Positions 49,189 to 64,000 of a stretch of DNA of 64,000 bases are shown here, one piece after another. The notes beneath the pieces are model-generated. The model made no database searches. It was given only the letters and a program-made list of their open reading frames with translations, and was not told the DNA's origin. Positions within the stretch are counted from its first letter, which is position 1; every line of letters begins with the position of its first letter. The translations under genes and the position numbers were made by a program. Source of the DNA: Symsagittifera roscoffensis (lineage: Eukaryota; Xenacoelomorpha; Acoela; Convolutidae). The DNA lies in the NCBI RefSeq assembly GCF_963678635.1, contig NC_087064.1, positions 30,783,740 through 30,847,739 on the forward strand. The letters run 5' to 3'.

Positions 49189-49983
49189 ATGGATTACAAT
49201 TTAATCATGGCTCGGAATCCTGACGAAAGTGGAAGTCAAGACAACGCCACGCTCTTTAAAACAGGGCCAAATAATACCCAAAATATCACACGTTTACCTT
49301 CCGTCGGATTCGACAGACAAACATTTCGAAACAAAATATCAGCGCCAATTTTGACCACAAAAAATAAAATTGAAGCAAACAGGCTAACTCGCAACTCTTT
49401 GGAATACGACCTAGTTGACCTGAAACTGAGCAAGAATAGGTCACGTGAATTTGAACTGTGGAAAGAGGCGTCTGAAAACGATCCACCTTATCCAGACCAT
49501 TATGACCCCGAGTACAACAGCAACGTCTGGCGCAACTTCGTCAGGGACAATGGTGGTATTTCATTAACCAGCCGCGGTAGAGTGACTGAATCTATTGCCA
49601 AAATGCACCCATTGCCTATCCCGACGTACAACAGACTTGGTCGCTACACGTTTGCTAAATTTCTCAGTGAAGTGTCCGTAATTCCAGATGGAAGAAAGAA
49701 TCAGAGTCAAATCATTCGTCATCTTAGTGACCTTAAGGAGTACAAGCGGCTGAAACTGAAAAGCGAAGGTCGACGACCTCCTGTTGATCTTATGGGACGA
49801 ATTGTTCCTCCTTCCACCATGAAGAAATACACGAAAAGAATCAACGATTCACCAGAGCCTGTTGGTCCGGATAACGACCCGCCTTATTACATTGTCGATC
49901 TACAAGACACTAAAAAGCTGGAGCAAAACAAGAGCTTCCCAGTCAGATACATATTTAAAGAAAACGCGCTGAGACAAAACTAA
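49189..49983 (+). CDS. Unrecognised intronless protein, 264 aa
   Basis: I do not recognise this protein. The first ATG in frame is 49189; upstream codons lack ATG. It has no signal peptide or membrane segment. It is basic and hydrophilic, with many Asn, Arg, Lys and Pro residues. Features are an Asn/Thr-rich N-terminus, a stretch with ENDPPYPDHYDPEYNSNVWR, a central segment PLPIPTYNRLGRYTFAKFLS, and a C-terminal DNDPPYYIVDL. The repeated 'DPPY' and Tyr/Pro-spaced short motifs recall small microtubule- or cilia-associated proteins, but that is only an impression. Codon use resembles host genes rather than the retroelement, and an AATAAA follows the stop at 38 bp. It converges on NKAP. A retrogene origin is possible because it lacks introns. 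Confidence 0.7.
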   Translation: MDYNLIMARNPDESGSQDNATLFKTGPNNTQNITRLPSVGFDRQTFRNKISAPILTTKNKIEANRLTRNSLEYDLVDLKLSKNRSREFELWKEASENDPPYPDHYDPEYNSNVWRNFVRDNGGISLTSRGRVTESIAKMHPLPIPTYNRLGRYTFAKFLSEVSVIPDGRKNQSQIIRHLSDLKEYKRLKLKSEGRRPPVDLMGRIVPPSTMKKYTKRINDSPEPVGPDNDPPYYIVDLQDTKKLEQNKSFPVRYIFKENALRQN

Positions 49984-50020
49984 ATTGATAGTTGCGTAAT
50001 GAACCTAATGAGACGAACAC

Positions 50021-50026
50021 AATAAA
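50021..50026 (+). terminator. Poly(A) signal of the 264-aa gene
   Basis: AATAAA 38 bp downstream of the TAA stop at 49981-49983, on the same strand. Confidence 0.7.
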
Positions 50027-50081
50027 TTTGATCAGATGTACAATATACAAAAATCCAATTCTTCAGTCAAAGGAAAGCGTT

Positions 50082-50087
50082 TTTATT
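50082..50087 (-). terminator. Poly(A) signal of NKAP
   Basis: AATAAA on the minus strand, about 80 bp beyond the NKAP stop codon. The two convergent genes therefore end within about 60 bp of each other. Confidence 0.65.
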
Positions 50088-50165
50088 TTGGTTTAATAAT
50101 AGTTTTAAAATCGAATGTTTTCTTCTAAAACCTATATGAGAAAGAAAGTTTTCATAAGTTGCGTG

Positions 50166-55634
<5,469 letters not shown>

Positions 55635-56790
55635 TATGAAAATTGAAAAAGCTGGCTATTCTCATATTCTGATTTTCGGTGTTTTGCGCATTTTACCCTA
55701 AAATCGACAGTGCCATGATTTGTTCGGGCAATCGCTAAAGGTGGCTTGTCAAAGTAGTTATCAAAGGGTTATCAAAATAGTCGCACTTTTATTGCAATCT
55801 AATTCCATGATAGCAAAGTTATCACACAAAAAATGTTTCAAGTCTATTGCATTTTACGTAAGCTGAATTTGGAAAATAAAACACTTTAATCGTTCGGATA
55901 AAAGTAGTCCTAATTTTGTTACGAATTTGCCTTTTCAGTCATATTTTGTTTTGCTGCTTACCATTTAACAAGAATTTTTTTCGGGCCACCCGGCAATGCG
56001 ATTCTGAAGGTACGCGCCTCGCTAAGAGGAGCTCAAAGCTCCTAATGTCTTTTTATGGAGGCAGATTCAAATACTGTTAAAACAGCTTCTGCCTTCACTA
56101 GTTTGCGCATGCAGTCCATCTAAAGAATGGTGCTATTAAACTTTACAGATCAATTGAGCAATCTCCCCACCACCCCCTTCCGCGTGGGGAAAGATAGCTC
56201 AATAGGTACTTGGGATATGTTTATAACCACGTGAAAACAGTTTGAATGAAATGAAACCATTAATCAGATTCTCCAACGAGTGTGGAACCCCAAAAGTCAC
56301 AATATTAAAACTTGAAAGACTTTCAGAGTGAAAAAATCACAAAATGGATGCCTGTAAAGAAAATGCTATTGTGTACATCATTATTAAGGTGCTTCGGAGA
56401 ACAATTTTTGGTGTACTTATACAGAGCTCACTTAGAAAAAAAATTTACTTAGAAACGTCTCATAAGATAAACTTTGTGACATTCGACCAGAATGGATCAA
56501 AATGCAGATTCAGCATATTCGAAATTATAGCAGTGAACCTTCCGAATTGGCGATTTTGAGGGAATAAGAGCGTTATTGGAACGATTGGCCAAACGGTGAG
56601 GGCTAGAATATTCTGGTATTTTAAAATTTTAAAAATTCGAATTATGACGTCATATTTCTGAGAAACGTCAGAAACGGCCATTTTGGAAGAAAAGTCGAAG
56701 AAGGACACAACAACGATAGTTGCGACGACGACAACAACGAGAAAATTGAGAATCAGAATCAGAGAAAAGCAGAAGTAGCAAGACCACTCC
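55635..56790. other. Region upstream of NKAP
   Basis: No gene is recognised. A TGACGTCA palindrome (about 56645-56652) could be a CRE-like site, but it lies about 1 kb from NKAP. A small hairpin AGGAGCT/AGCTCCT is at 56027-56043. The 110-aa minus-strand frame arises from a degenerate trinucleotide (acgac/acaac) run and is not a gene. Confidence 0.4.
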
Positions 56791-56793
56791 AAG

Positions 56794-56825
56794 TTGCAAC
56801 TATTGTGTCGCTACAATAGTTGCAA
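56794..56825. repeat. Perfect 13-bp inverted repeat
   Basis: TTGCAACTATTGT (56794-56806), a 6-nt loop, then its exact reverse complement (56813-56825). It marks the left side of the distinct, GC-richer region that leads to the retrotransposon. Confidence 0.85.
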
Positions 56826-56857
56826 GGCAGTTGCTAACAACAGTGAGGGGTGGAAAC

Positions 56858-59560
56858 CAGCCTTCCGGGTTACAGAGAAATCAAGCTTAACGTGCTTGAT
56901 TCAGTGGATTCGAGAATCAGGAGGGGTTTCGGGACTGAAACTTTTATCATCTTATATGACTTTTAGCTTCCCTGTCATGTCCTGATTTGAATTTAATTAA
57001 CATCTGAATTCATTCTACTAAGATGAGAAGCTAGGAGTTGGGGGAAAGGGTTGATCCATCTTCGATGGAGATGATGATTTTTATCTACTGAACAAAAACA
57101 ATAATAATTTAATAAGTAGTAGTAGCCCTGTTTTTAGGAGTGAACTCGTGGTCTGGGGATACTGGGACCCAGCCATGAGCTCACTATTTCTGCATGTAAT
57201 TAAGTTACTTTGAGTGTTTTGACCGAAGCCGAAAGCAGTAACGTTTTTGTCGACCCGATGTTAGAAAGACCACCGAAAGTACTGGCTTGGTAGAGACGGT
57301 GAAAAGCATGCAAAGCTCTGTTTAGACGTTAGCCAGTCGTCTTAGGTCTTAGTTTTGTCGATATGAATCTTCCGGGCGAATGTTACATACATGTTTTTAT
57401 GGCGCTCCTGGGTGTTATTCTTTTTTAACATCATGACCGGCAGAACCGTTAACGAGCACTCCGCGCCGAGCGGATGCTCACATTAACGCCCTTAATAGGC
57501 CAAAACCGCCGGGGCGGAAGGGTAGTTCGGAACGCGGAAGTCTTCCGGATTACCGTGAATAGCTTTTTAACCTAGTTAAGACCGAAAATTCACGAACCAG
57601 GAAGGGTGGGGGGATTCGCGGTCCCGTCATCTCCTGAATGGTCCGTGACCAAAAACACTTAAAGACATATGAAACCAAACAAAAAGTAGTATAGTACCCA
57701 AGAAAAACAAAAAACATAAAAAATAACCGAAAAAACAAAAAACAGAAAAAAAGTAAAAAATCAGTAGAAACCATCCCACCAGACAAGATGTTATCCGACC
57801 CTCCCGTTTGTTGTTGATAGATATATTGTTGTTACAGGCATTTATATCAGTCAGGATTGTTACGATCAATTTTGTAGCCCGTTTGTGAGGCTTGTACTGT
57901 AGGGTTATTTGAGCATTTAAGCACGTTAATGATAAATTGCGCTCAATCCGGAAGGGTCAGCTGATTTGCGCTCAATTCGGAAGGGTCTTGGGAGAAGACT
58001 GATCCGGCAAGCAGTACAAGGAGCAACAAGAAGGGGCTCAAGGACAACAACAATCGGCTGTTGGGTATCGTTAACAAGTTTTGTATCCCTTTTGGTACGA
58101 AAAGTAAGATAGTAATCTGTGGGGGGCTCGACAGTGCTGCACTGTAGTGACCCTTCACCGAACTGCGAATATCCGAGTTAAGCACCTTAATTCGGATATT
58201 AAACAAACCCGTAGGGGTATAGTATTACTAATATTATTACTTATAAAGCCTATATTAATACTCCTATACCGTTTTTCAGTGAAAAACACAGAGAGCAGAC
58301 CGGTTTTTAGGGTCAAAATAGCGATATTTTGATCCCCCCACAAATCGCGATTTTTGAGATATCGATATTTTTTGAAACGGAAAAAAGCGCTAAAGTAGTG
58401 TGTTACATCGTAACTGCACTACCATAATAGATAGAACCGGTTAAGTTTAGTTCGGAAGTGGTTGGAACTATTTTGGTACCGAAAACCGAATTTTCGCTAT
58501 TTTTGATAGTACGAAACACTATAAATTCAGAAAATTTTTTGAAATTTTTGAGTTAGGACAGTAAAAATAGTTGTTCGGACAACTTCCACTTATGAATCTA
58601 CAAGTTTTAAAACCCGCTTCCCGAAAGCCTCCCGGGTTGCAGAGAAATCGAACTTAACGTGTTTAATTTGGTGGATTCATCAATCCGGAGGGGTACAGGT
58701 AGCATAGTTTTTCGCAAATTTTTTCAACTAAAGCGTTTTAGATCGGGTCTTTTGCATTGAACTAGAAGAGTGTAGGCCTTCTGAGCTTGGATCAATAATT
58801 TTTAGGTCAAAAAGAACAGAATTGCGGAAAAAGTTAGGCGGAACCTATAAGAGACAAATTTTTTTTGACTTTAGAAAAAAGACGTTTTGGTTAATAACTT
58901 TGGAACTACTGGGCATATCCAGTTGATCTTGGTACCAATAGATTAGAAATTAGCTGAGCTTACTGATAGGGACAAAATTTTTTCGAAAAAGTAAGCGTGA
59001 AAAGATTTTGAGATTGTTTTTAGCAAATTCACCAATTTGGGAGGGTAGACCCTTCACGTTTTACAAAATTTTTTTTTAGAAAAGCCCTTACACCCCTACC
59101 AAAAGGTAATAGCGGTTGAATAAAGTAACTTTAGGCCGTTCTAGACGAAAAGGGAAGGCTAAAAGCACAGAAAAACCTTAATCGAGCCGAAGATAGGCGA
59201 GCGATAAGACCCTTCACCGTTAGCGTGAATTGCCAAATAAGAGGCTTAACTTCAATCCGGAAGGGTCTAGGAAAGCAGTACATACCCTTCCTAGTTAATT
59301 GAAAAAGCAAAATTGCATCGGAGAACGTATCCGGAGGGGTATAGGTTGAAAGAAGGAAATCTCCGAAAAGCTACTATTACAAACCAGAGGGCTCCCAATC
59401 CGGAGGGGTCTTATATTTGCTAATTCGGAGGGGTCCCAATCCGGAGGGGTCTTATATTTGCTAATTCGGATGGGTCCCAATCCGGAGGGCTCTAAATTTT
59501 GTTAGTCCGGAAGGGTCCTATATATATATATTTTTTTTCCAATCCGGAGGGGTATTATTT
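56858..59560. repeat. Non-coding region with many CCGGAGGGGT-type motifs
   Basis: Short copies of (T)CCGGAGGGGT, CCGGAAGGGT and close variants recur at least a dozen times. Examples are near 57950, 57980, 58685, 59264, 59330, 59398, 59421, 59436, 59477, 59505 and 59542. The complementary-type 'gacccttcacc' occurs at 58149 and 59209. A segment of about 65 bp at 56860-56930 recurs at 58627-58695 ('cagagaaatc', 'cttaacgtg', 'ggtggattc'). There is no open frame of note. It lies directly upstream of the gag gene and may be the LTR/leader of that element or an unrelated satellite-like unit. I could not define LTR ends or a primer-binding site. Confidence 0.6.
58168..58200. repeat. 15-bp stem hairpin with three-base loop
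   Basis: AATATCCGAGTTAAG pairs with CTTAATTCGGATATT around CAC. The single DNA mismatch is a G-U pair in RNA, so a transcript would form an uninterrupted stem. Confidence 0.75.
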
Positions 59561-60334
59561 TATTAAAGGACTTAGATAAACGGAAGAAAGACTAAATTGA
59601 GAGGTATTAGGTTATTAGCAGACAGGCTAGGAATCAGTGACTGCACTGGTAACTTGCATTTCAATAAAAACCAGACCAAAACAAAACAGGTCCGAACTCG
59701 GATATTCGCGACACTAAGTCTAAACTAAAGAGAGCGTAATTCATTGGTGTGGATTGACACCCAATACGTTGTTTTTTGAAAAGTGACTGCCCTGAGGATT
59801 TTAGTAGGTCTAGCTCGGGCAGTCCGAAGGCAGATAGGTAACACAGTACTCGGTGGGTGCAATAGACGCCCACTTGAGAAAATTACTGCCATCAAAGTTT
59901 TGTCTGTTTGGTGCAGCACCAAGCAGGGAAAGCTTTTTCTTTAAAATATAAGTTCGACTATTGTACTGAGACCGACTAAAAGTACAATACTCATACGTTT
60001 TTTTATAGAGATATTCATATTCTGACATTATATATTTTCTTGTTTTTGATTTTAAATCAACATAATTTGAGCTTGATTGGGTAGTGAGTACACTATCTTT
60101 TAAATTGACTGATAACATCATATTGTGCTAGTTCTAAAATCTTACGAACAATAATCGGTTAGTGTGAATAAATTATATACAAACTGTACTCTGATAACAT
60201 ACAAAGATTCGTGGTCACTATTTAATAGAATCTTGTGAAATTTATTGTGTTGTGTCATTATTATTGATAGTCAAACAATAAGGTCACTAGCAATCGAATT
60301 GAGTGTATATGCATTAAGAAGTGACAAATTGAGA
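59561..60334. other. Leader preceding the gag frame
   Basis: No gene is recognised. The composition returns toward AT-rich near 59930-60334. If the retrotransposon's 5' LTR ends in this interval, the primer-binding site should be here, but no clear tRNA 3'-end complement was found. Confidence 0.4.
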
Positions 60335-62653
60335 ATGAGTCTAGACAAGTCAAGGATACCTAAGCGGGGTAATAGCTCTAGGAAATTCATACCTAAAAAG
60401 CAAAGAAGAACAATGACCGATCCTTTTGTGGATTGGATCAAACGAGCCCGGACCGACAAAGGGGAGACGGTTTCAGGCAGAATGGTTGAAACAAGGAGTC
60501 AGAAGACCTCAGAAGAGCGAAAAGAACTGTTAGAAGTGGAGTTCAATACGGACCATGCCATGAACGAGAACCAGGAAGTACATGGACTGGAAGAGAGAGG
60601 CAGAAGGCTGGCGAGTGAATCTACTCCGGTAGAACAAGGCCACGATTTTGCCACTTCCACCGGGGCATTGGATCGAGAGGAGATGTCGGAACTGTCCGAC
60701 ATCTCAACTGAAATAGCGACAACTAGAAGATCTCCAACAGACAACACTATGATGGCAGGCGGGACTGAGAAACAAACAACGTCATCATCGTTCTCAGAAA
60801 GAATGAGGAACACCTTAGGAAACATCTTTCCATTCACCATGGGAGGGGGCGCAGGAAATGAAGGTGAATCCCAGGAGGAGGAGGACGAAGAAAAGCAAGT
60901 GGACTTTGGGTCTCAAGTCAGCCTCAATAGTTCGACCCAGGAGAATGAGGCATACGTCGAAAAAGAGACTGGAAACATGGACAAATTTGGTGTGGTGAGA
61001 ACGATAAGCAAGGAGATAAACACACCGGGCCAGTCGAGAGGCTTCGCGATTATGACAAATTCAGAGCCGCAAACTGGGGAGAGTAGAAACAGAGGGCTAG
61101 GCAATGCATTGGCGGATCCTGATGTGGATAATGAAAAGACGTCGAGGCAGAGAGTCAAGGCCCGAATCTCGACCAGCACGAAGCTACCTGGGACCGACAG
61201 GGTTACACCGCCACTAGTGACGCCACTTGTGGATAACGGGGCAGCACTAGAAGAAGCCTTAAAGAACATAGTGGACAGTTTAGGAGAACAAAATGAACAG
61301 ATTTCCATAAGAATGAGTGAACTAGAAAGGACAGTTCACATAGAAAGGGAAAGTCTGCGGGAAGAAATAAACCGCAATAGACAAGAAATTGGTAGGAGCG
61401 AAAAACGCTTGAAAGAAAGAACGGACGAGCATATGGCGAAGAACTTGTCGCGAATGACAAGAGAAGCGGAACAGAGAGAGTTACGCTTAAGAGACGACAT
61501 GGAGAAGTTGAGAATTCAGCAAGAGCAGTCTCTTGGGACTCTTGACACAAAGATAGACGCGATGATGGAGAGGCGAACTCAGGCTATCATGGACAGGTTG
61601 GACGGGCTACTAAGCAGCAAGAGTGGACCAAAAGAAGGGGAACCGAACTCGGGAGGTCCCAGCAGGGAGCCGAAGGTGAACTTCAATGAACATCAAAAGA
61701 GGAAGACATATGGATCCACTAGAGGCAGGGGCATTTCAACAGGCTATGCGACAAGGGATAATAGAACATGGGGCCCGAACAGTAGAGCAAGTTCAACGGG
61801 GAACAGACAGACCTCTAATGAACGACCAACGCAAGGCACACATGCGACTGGGAGAAGTGATTCCGGTAACAGAGGGCATGCAAGCCCCGGGAGGAGTCAT
61901 GTGGGCCAAGCGGGAAACACTCACGGCGATTCGGATTGCAGCAATGCACCGCATACAGAGCCTTTGACAAGGTGTGAGGACACTCAAGCGGGACACTCAA
62001 GGGATGCTACGGCAATGGCCACAGCCTTTGAACCCCTAAACAGGTCTTTGGAGACATTCCTTACAAGGTTATCCAGAACCAATGAACGCAGTGAGAAGTC
62101 CAGAAGAGTCTTTAAGAAACCAAGATGCTATAAAGACGAATCTGATGGCTGTATTGATACCTGGATAGAGGTAATGAAGCTGCATTTCGAGGAAGAGGAC
62201 TTGTCGGAGAGACAGGAATGCAGTGCGCTCACCAGCAACTTGGAAGGGACAGCCCTGAACTGTGTCATGGCCAAGAAGCAATATCAGCGTGACACAGCCG
62301 AGAAAATCTTCGAAATCTTGTTAAACCGTTTTGGATCAGTGGTGCAGGGGCACCAAGCAATGATGCGCTTCGAGAAACGGAGACAACGGGAAGATGAAAC
62401 GATAGACAAGTTTCTAGACGACTTGGAAATGCTGAGAAGACGCAGCCAACCGGATGAGTCAAACCGAAGGATGAACCTGGCAGTAGCCTCAAAATTCATC
62501 GATGGTGTGAAGAACAATGCTAGCAACGCATTACACACCACTATCAACCAACGCGCCAACACCAGAGGAGTTGAGGCTCAAGTCAAAAGAGTATCTTTTG
62601 TTGAAACCTCCTTCGAGATCTGGATACTACAAGAACAATTATGGCAATTTTAA
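60335..62653 (+). CDS. Ty3/gypsy-like retrotransposon Gag (capsid) frame, broken
   Basis: Structural protein of an LTR retrotransposon. The first in-frame ATG is 60335; the frame runs 772 codons. The N-terminal half is polar and low-complexity, with MVETRSQK near residue 50. A coiled-coil-like Glu/Arg-rich stretch spans about 310-430. The retrotransposon capsid domain is at about 585-730, with WIEVMKLHFEEEDLSERQEC, LEGTAL and FIDGV. The last ~35 codons after about 62560 are out of frame: the continuation of the family's protein is in the next frame (62517-63959). The break falls between capsid and nucleocapsid, an unlikely place for programmed frameshifting, so an indel is the simpler explanation. 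Codon use is unlike the host genes. Confidence 0.85.
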   Translation: MSLDKSRIPKRGNSSRKFIPKKQRRTMTDPFVDWIKRARTDKGETVSGRMVETRSQKTSEERKELLEVEFNTDHAMNENQEVHGLEERGRRLASESTPVEQGHDFATSTGALDREEMSELSDISTEIATTRRSPTDNTMMAGGTEKQTTSSSFSERMRNTLGNIFPFTMGGGAGNEGESQEEEDEEKQVDFGSQVSLNSSTQENEAYVEKETGNMDKFGVVRTISKEINTPGQSRGFAIMTNSEPQTGESRNRGLGNALADPDVDNEKTSRQRVKARISTSTKLPGTDRVTPPLVTPLVDNGAALEEALKNIVDSLGEQNEQISIRMSELERTVHIERESLREEINRNRQEIGRSEKRLKERTDEHMAKNLSRMTREAEQRELRLRDDMEKLRIQQEQSLGTLDTKIDAMMERRTQAIMDRLDGLLSSKSGPKEGEPNSGGPSREPKVNFNEHQKRKTYGSTRGRGISTGYATRDNRTWGPNSRASSTGNRQTSNERPTQGTHATGRSDSGNRGHASPGRSHVGQAGNTHGDSDCSNAPHTEPLTRCEDTQAGHSRDATAMATAFEPLNRSLETFLTRLSRTNERSEKSRRVFKKPRCYKDESDGCIDTWIEVMKLHFEEEDLSERQECSALTSNLEGTALNCVMAKKQYQRDTAEKIFEILLNRFGSVVQGHQAMMRFEKRRQREDETIDKFLDDLEMLRRRSQPDESNRRMNLAVASKFIDGVKNNASNALHTTINQRANTRGVEAQVKRVSFVETSFEIWILQEQLWQF

Positions 62654-64000
62654 CAACGGACCAGCAAACCAAGGGAACAATTGGTACAAACCGAGGGATG
62701 ATATGGACAAGAGACGCTCTTGTGCCAATTGCAGTTCAACGGATCATCATGTGTCAGCATGCCCAACTTACAAACAAGGCATGAAAGCAATAGGCTTTAG
62801 CCTCGAGGACGAGAATGCGTCAGAACTGGACCATGAGGATTTCATGAGAGGAGTAATTGCGAAATTTGGCCCGAGGTGTTTCTTTTGCAACTTGGAAGGT
62901 CATTTTAAATCAGATTGTCCGCAATTTTGGGATGCAGTGGCAGACATCAAGCATCCAAGGCATGAAGAAGCTTTGTCAGGAGTAAAAGCCAGCAAGGCTC
63001 GCCTGTTGAGTGAAGCGGAGGCACGCAGAAAAGATAAACCTCAAGAGCTGGCGGCGAAGAAAATGCAGGCGGTAACTAAAGAGACACGTGAACCGGAACC
63101 AGCAACTACGGCCGATGACTTCAAGATTGATTATAAGACAGCCGCGAGGGATGCTCTAAATAGAGTGCAGCAGGAACTGGTGACGAAAGAGATCGAACAA
63201 AAAGTGAAACTTGAACTGGAGAATGAGAAACTTCAGGAGCAACTGAATACCTTCGAAGCAACGGAGTTCGAAGAAACTAAAGCACCAAGCAGTTTGAGCA
63301 TGAAACTTAATGTGATCTCCGGTCAGAGGTTCGGCATGGTGCCGCAAGGAAGCAAAATACAGTCGATAATCTCAGTGGCTGGACATCAGGTAATCAGAAA
63401 TTTAAGTGAACCATCCGAGTTCACTTTGATGCATTTGGACACATATGCAGATTATCTGAGGCAGGTGGAGCCACACACCGAGTCGAGAGCTGTGCGAGCA
63501 CTACTAACAACGGGTGGCCCTCGCATGAAGAAACTTCATGGACGCTACCTAGAGGTCTATGGGCCGTTTCACGTGATGCTGAACGTGGATGGAATCAGTA
63601 TCTACACCAGGACTTATGTAACAACAGATGATGACCAAATGGGGCAGATCTATTTGGGTGAGGAGGAACTCAAAGTCCGCAGGATAGGCCATGACGCCAT
63701 GATGGATCAAGATGCAGTACACATTGGGTATGAAGCAGATGTGACTGCACAGCTGCTCGACACCAACGGAACAAAAATCGGAGTCACAGGGCTTCTGGAC
63801 ACAGGAGCGGTAGTGAGTGTGATGCCGATAAAAACTTGGGAAAGAATGGGCTTCACGAGGGAAGATCTAATTCCAACGAATCTCCGACTGGCCGTCGCCA
63901 ATCGAGGAGCTATTTACGTAGCCGGAAAAACACCAATAACGGTCCTCCACATGGGATGACGGGATCTTTGGATGAGCTTCCTGGTGGTAGAGAATTTGGA
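62550..64000 (+). pseudogene. Retrotransposon nucleocapsid-protease frame, partial and interrupted
   Basis: Continuation of the element in the frame one base on from gag. Two CX2CX4HX4C zinc knuckles are visible: C-ANC-SSTDH-HVSA-C (about 62725-62763) and C-FFC-NLEGH-FKSD-C (about 62880-62922). A Glu/Lys-rich linker follows. An aspartic protease has LLDTGAVVSVMP, with the catalytic DTGA near 63796-63807. The frame meets TGA at 63957-63959, after which the same frame continues (RDLWMSFLVVENL) to the window end, as in related elements. Reverse transcriptase and integrase would lie beyond. The frame change and stop indicate a non-functional copy, unless either is a sequencing error. Confidence 0.8.

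Noticed and set aside
56460-56792. 110-aa minus-strand frame with a Val-rich hydrophobic stretch
   Set aside because: The hydrophobic run comes from a degenerate trinucleotide repeat. No homology is recognised.
57550-57869. Two overlapping minus-strand frames rich in Phe
   Set aside because: They are read from an A-rich run on the + strand, and the two frames overlap each other in different phases.

Overview
This is nuclear DNA from an animal, most likely an invertebrate. It is AT-rich, its genes are split by GT-AG introns (one GC-AG), and it carries many degenerate repeats and transposon remains. It contains a vitellogenin-type yolk or lipid transfer protein, a collagen prolyl 4-hydroxylase alpha subunit and the nuclear protein NKAP, all bilaterian-type genes. 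The vitellogenin-like protein lacks a polyserine phosvitin segment. Its exons prefer C-ending codons and CGA for arginine, unlike the AT-rich introns. I cannot fix the phylum from sequence alone; a crustacean or another small protostome is a guess.

Layout. 1-11.3 kb is gene-poor: a foldback repeat, a microsatellite, a 1-kb inverted repeat and a hAT-type MITE with a perfect 8-bp target duplication. 11.55-18.05 kb is a complete 11-exon vitellogenin-like gene (+), with a TATA box about 170 bp upstream of the start codon. 18.7-41.8 kb is a collagen prolyl 4-hydroxylase alpha gene (+) in small exons separated by introns up to about 7 kb. Those introns hold repeats, tRNA-derived SINE heads, palindrome clusters and a TIR element. 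42.2-46.7 kb is a tandem array of about 1,157-bp units. Its units appear to be assembled from intronic and 3'-flanking pieces of the hydroxylase gene with the exons missing. 49.2-50.0 kb is an intronless ORF of 264 aa that I do not recognise. It converges on the three-exon NKAP gene (-, 55.6-50.2 kb), whose introns carry a second full hAT MITE, a palindrome-rich element and a dead LINE reverse transcriptase fragment. 56.8-60.2 kb is a non-coding region of distinct composition with many copies of a short motif (CCGGAGGGGT and variants) and hairpins. 60.3-64.0 kb is the gag-protease part of a Ty3/gypsy-like retrotransposon, broken by a frame change and a stop codon and running off the window end.

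The three recognised host genes act in unrelated processes: yolk/lipid transport, collagen hydroxylation in the ER, and nuclear RNA/transcription control. Nothing suggests an operon or functional cluster. The most unusual material is repetitive: several families of short palindromes or motifs repeated at high density, and the array built from a neighbouring gene's introns.
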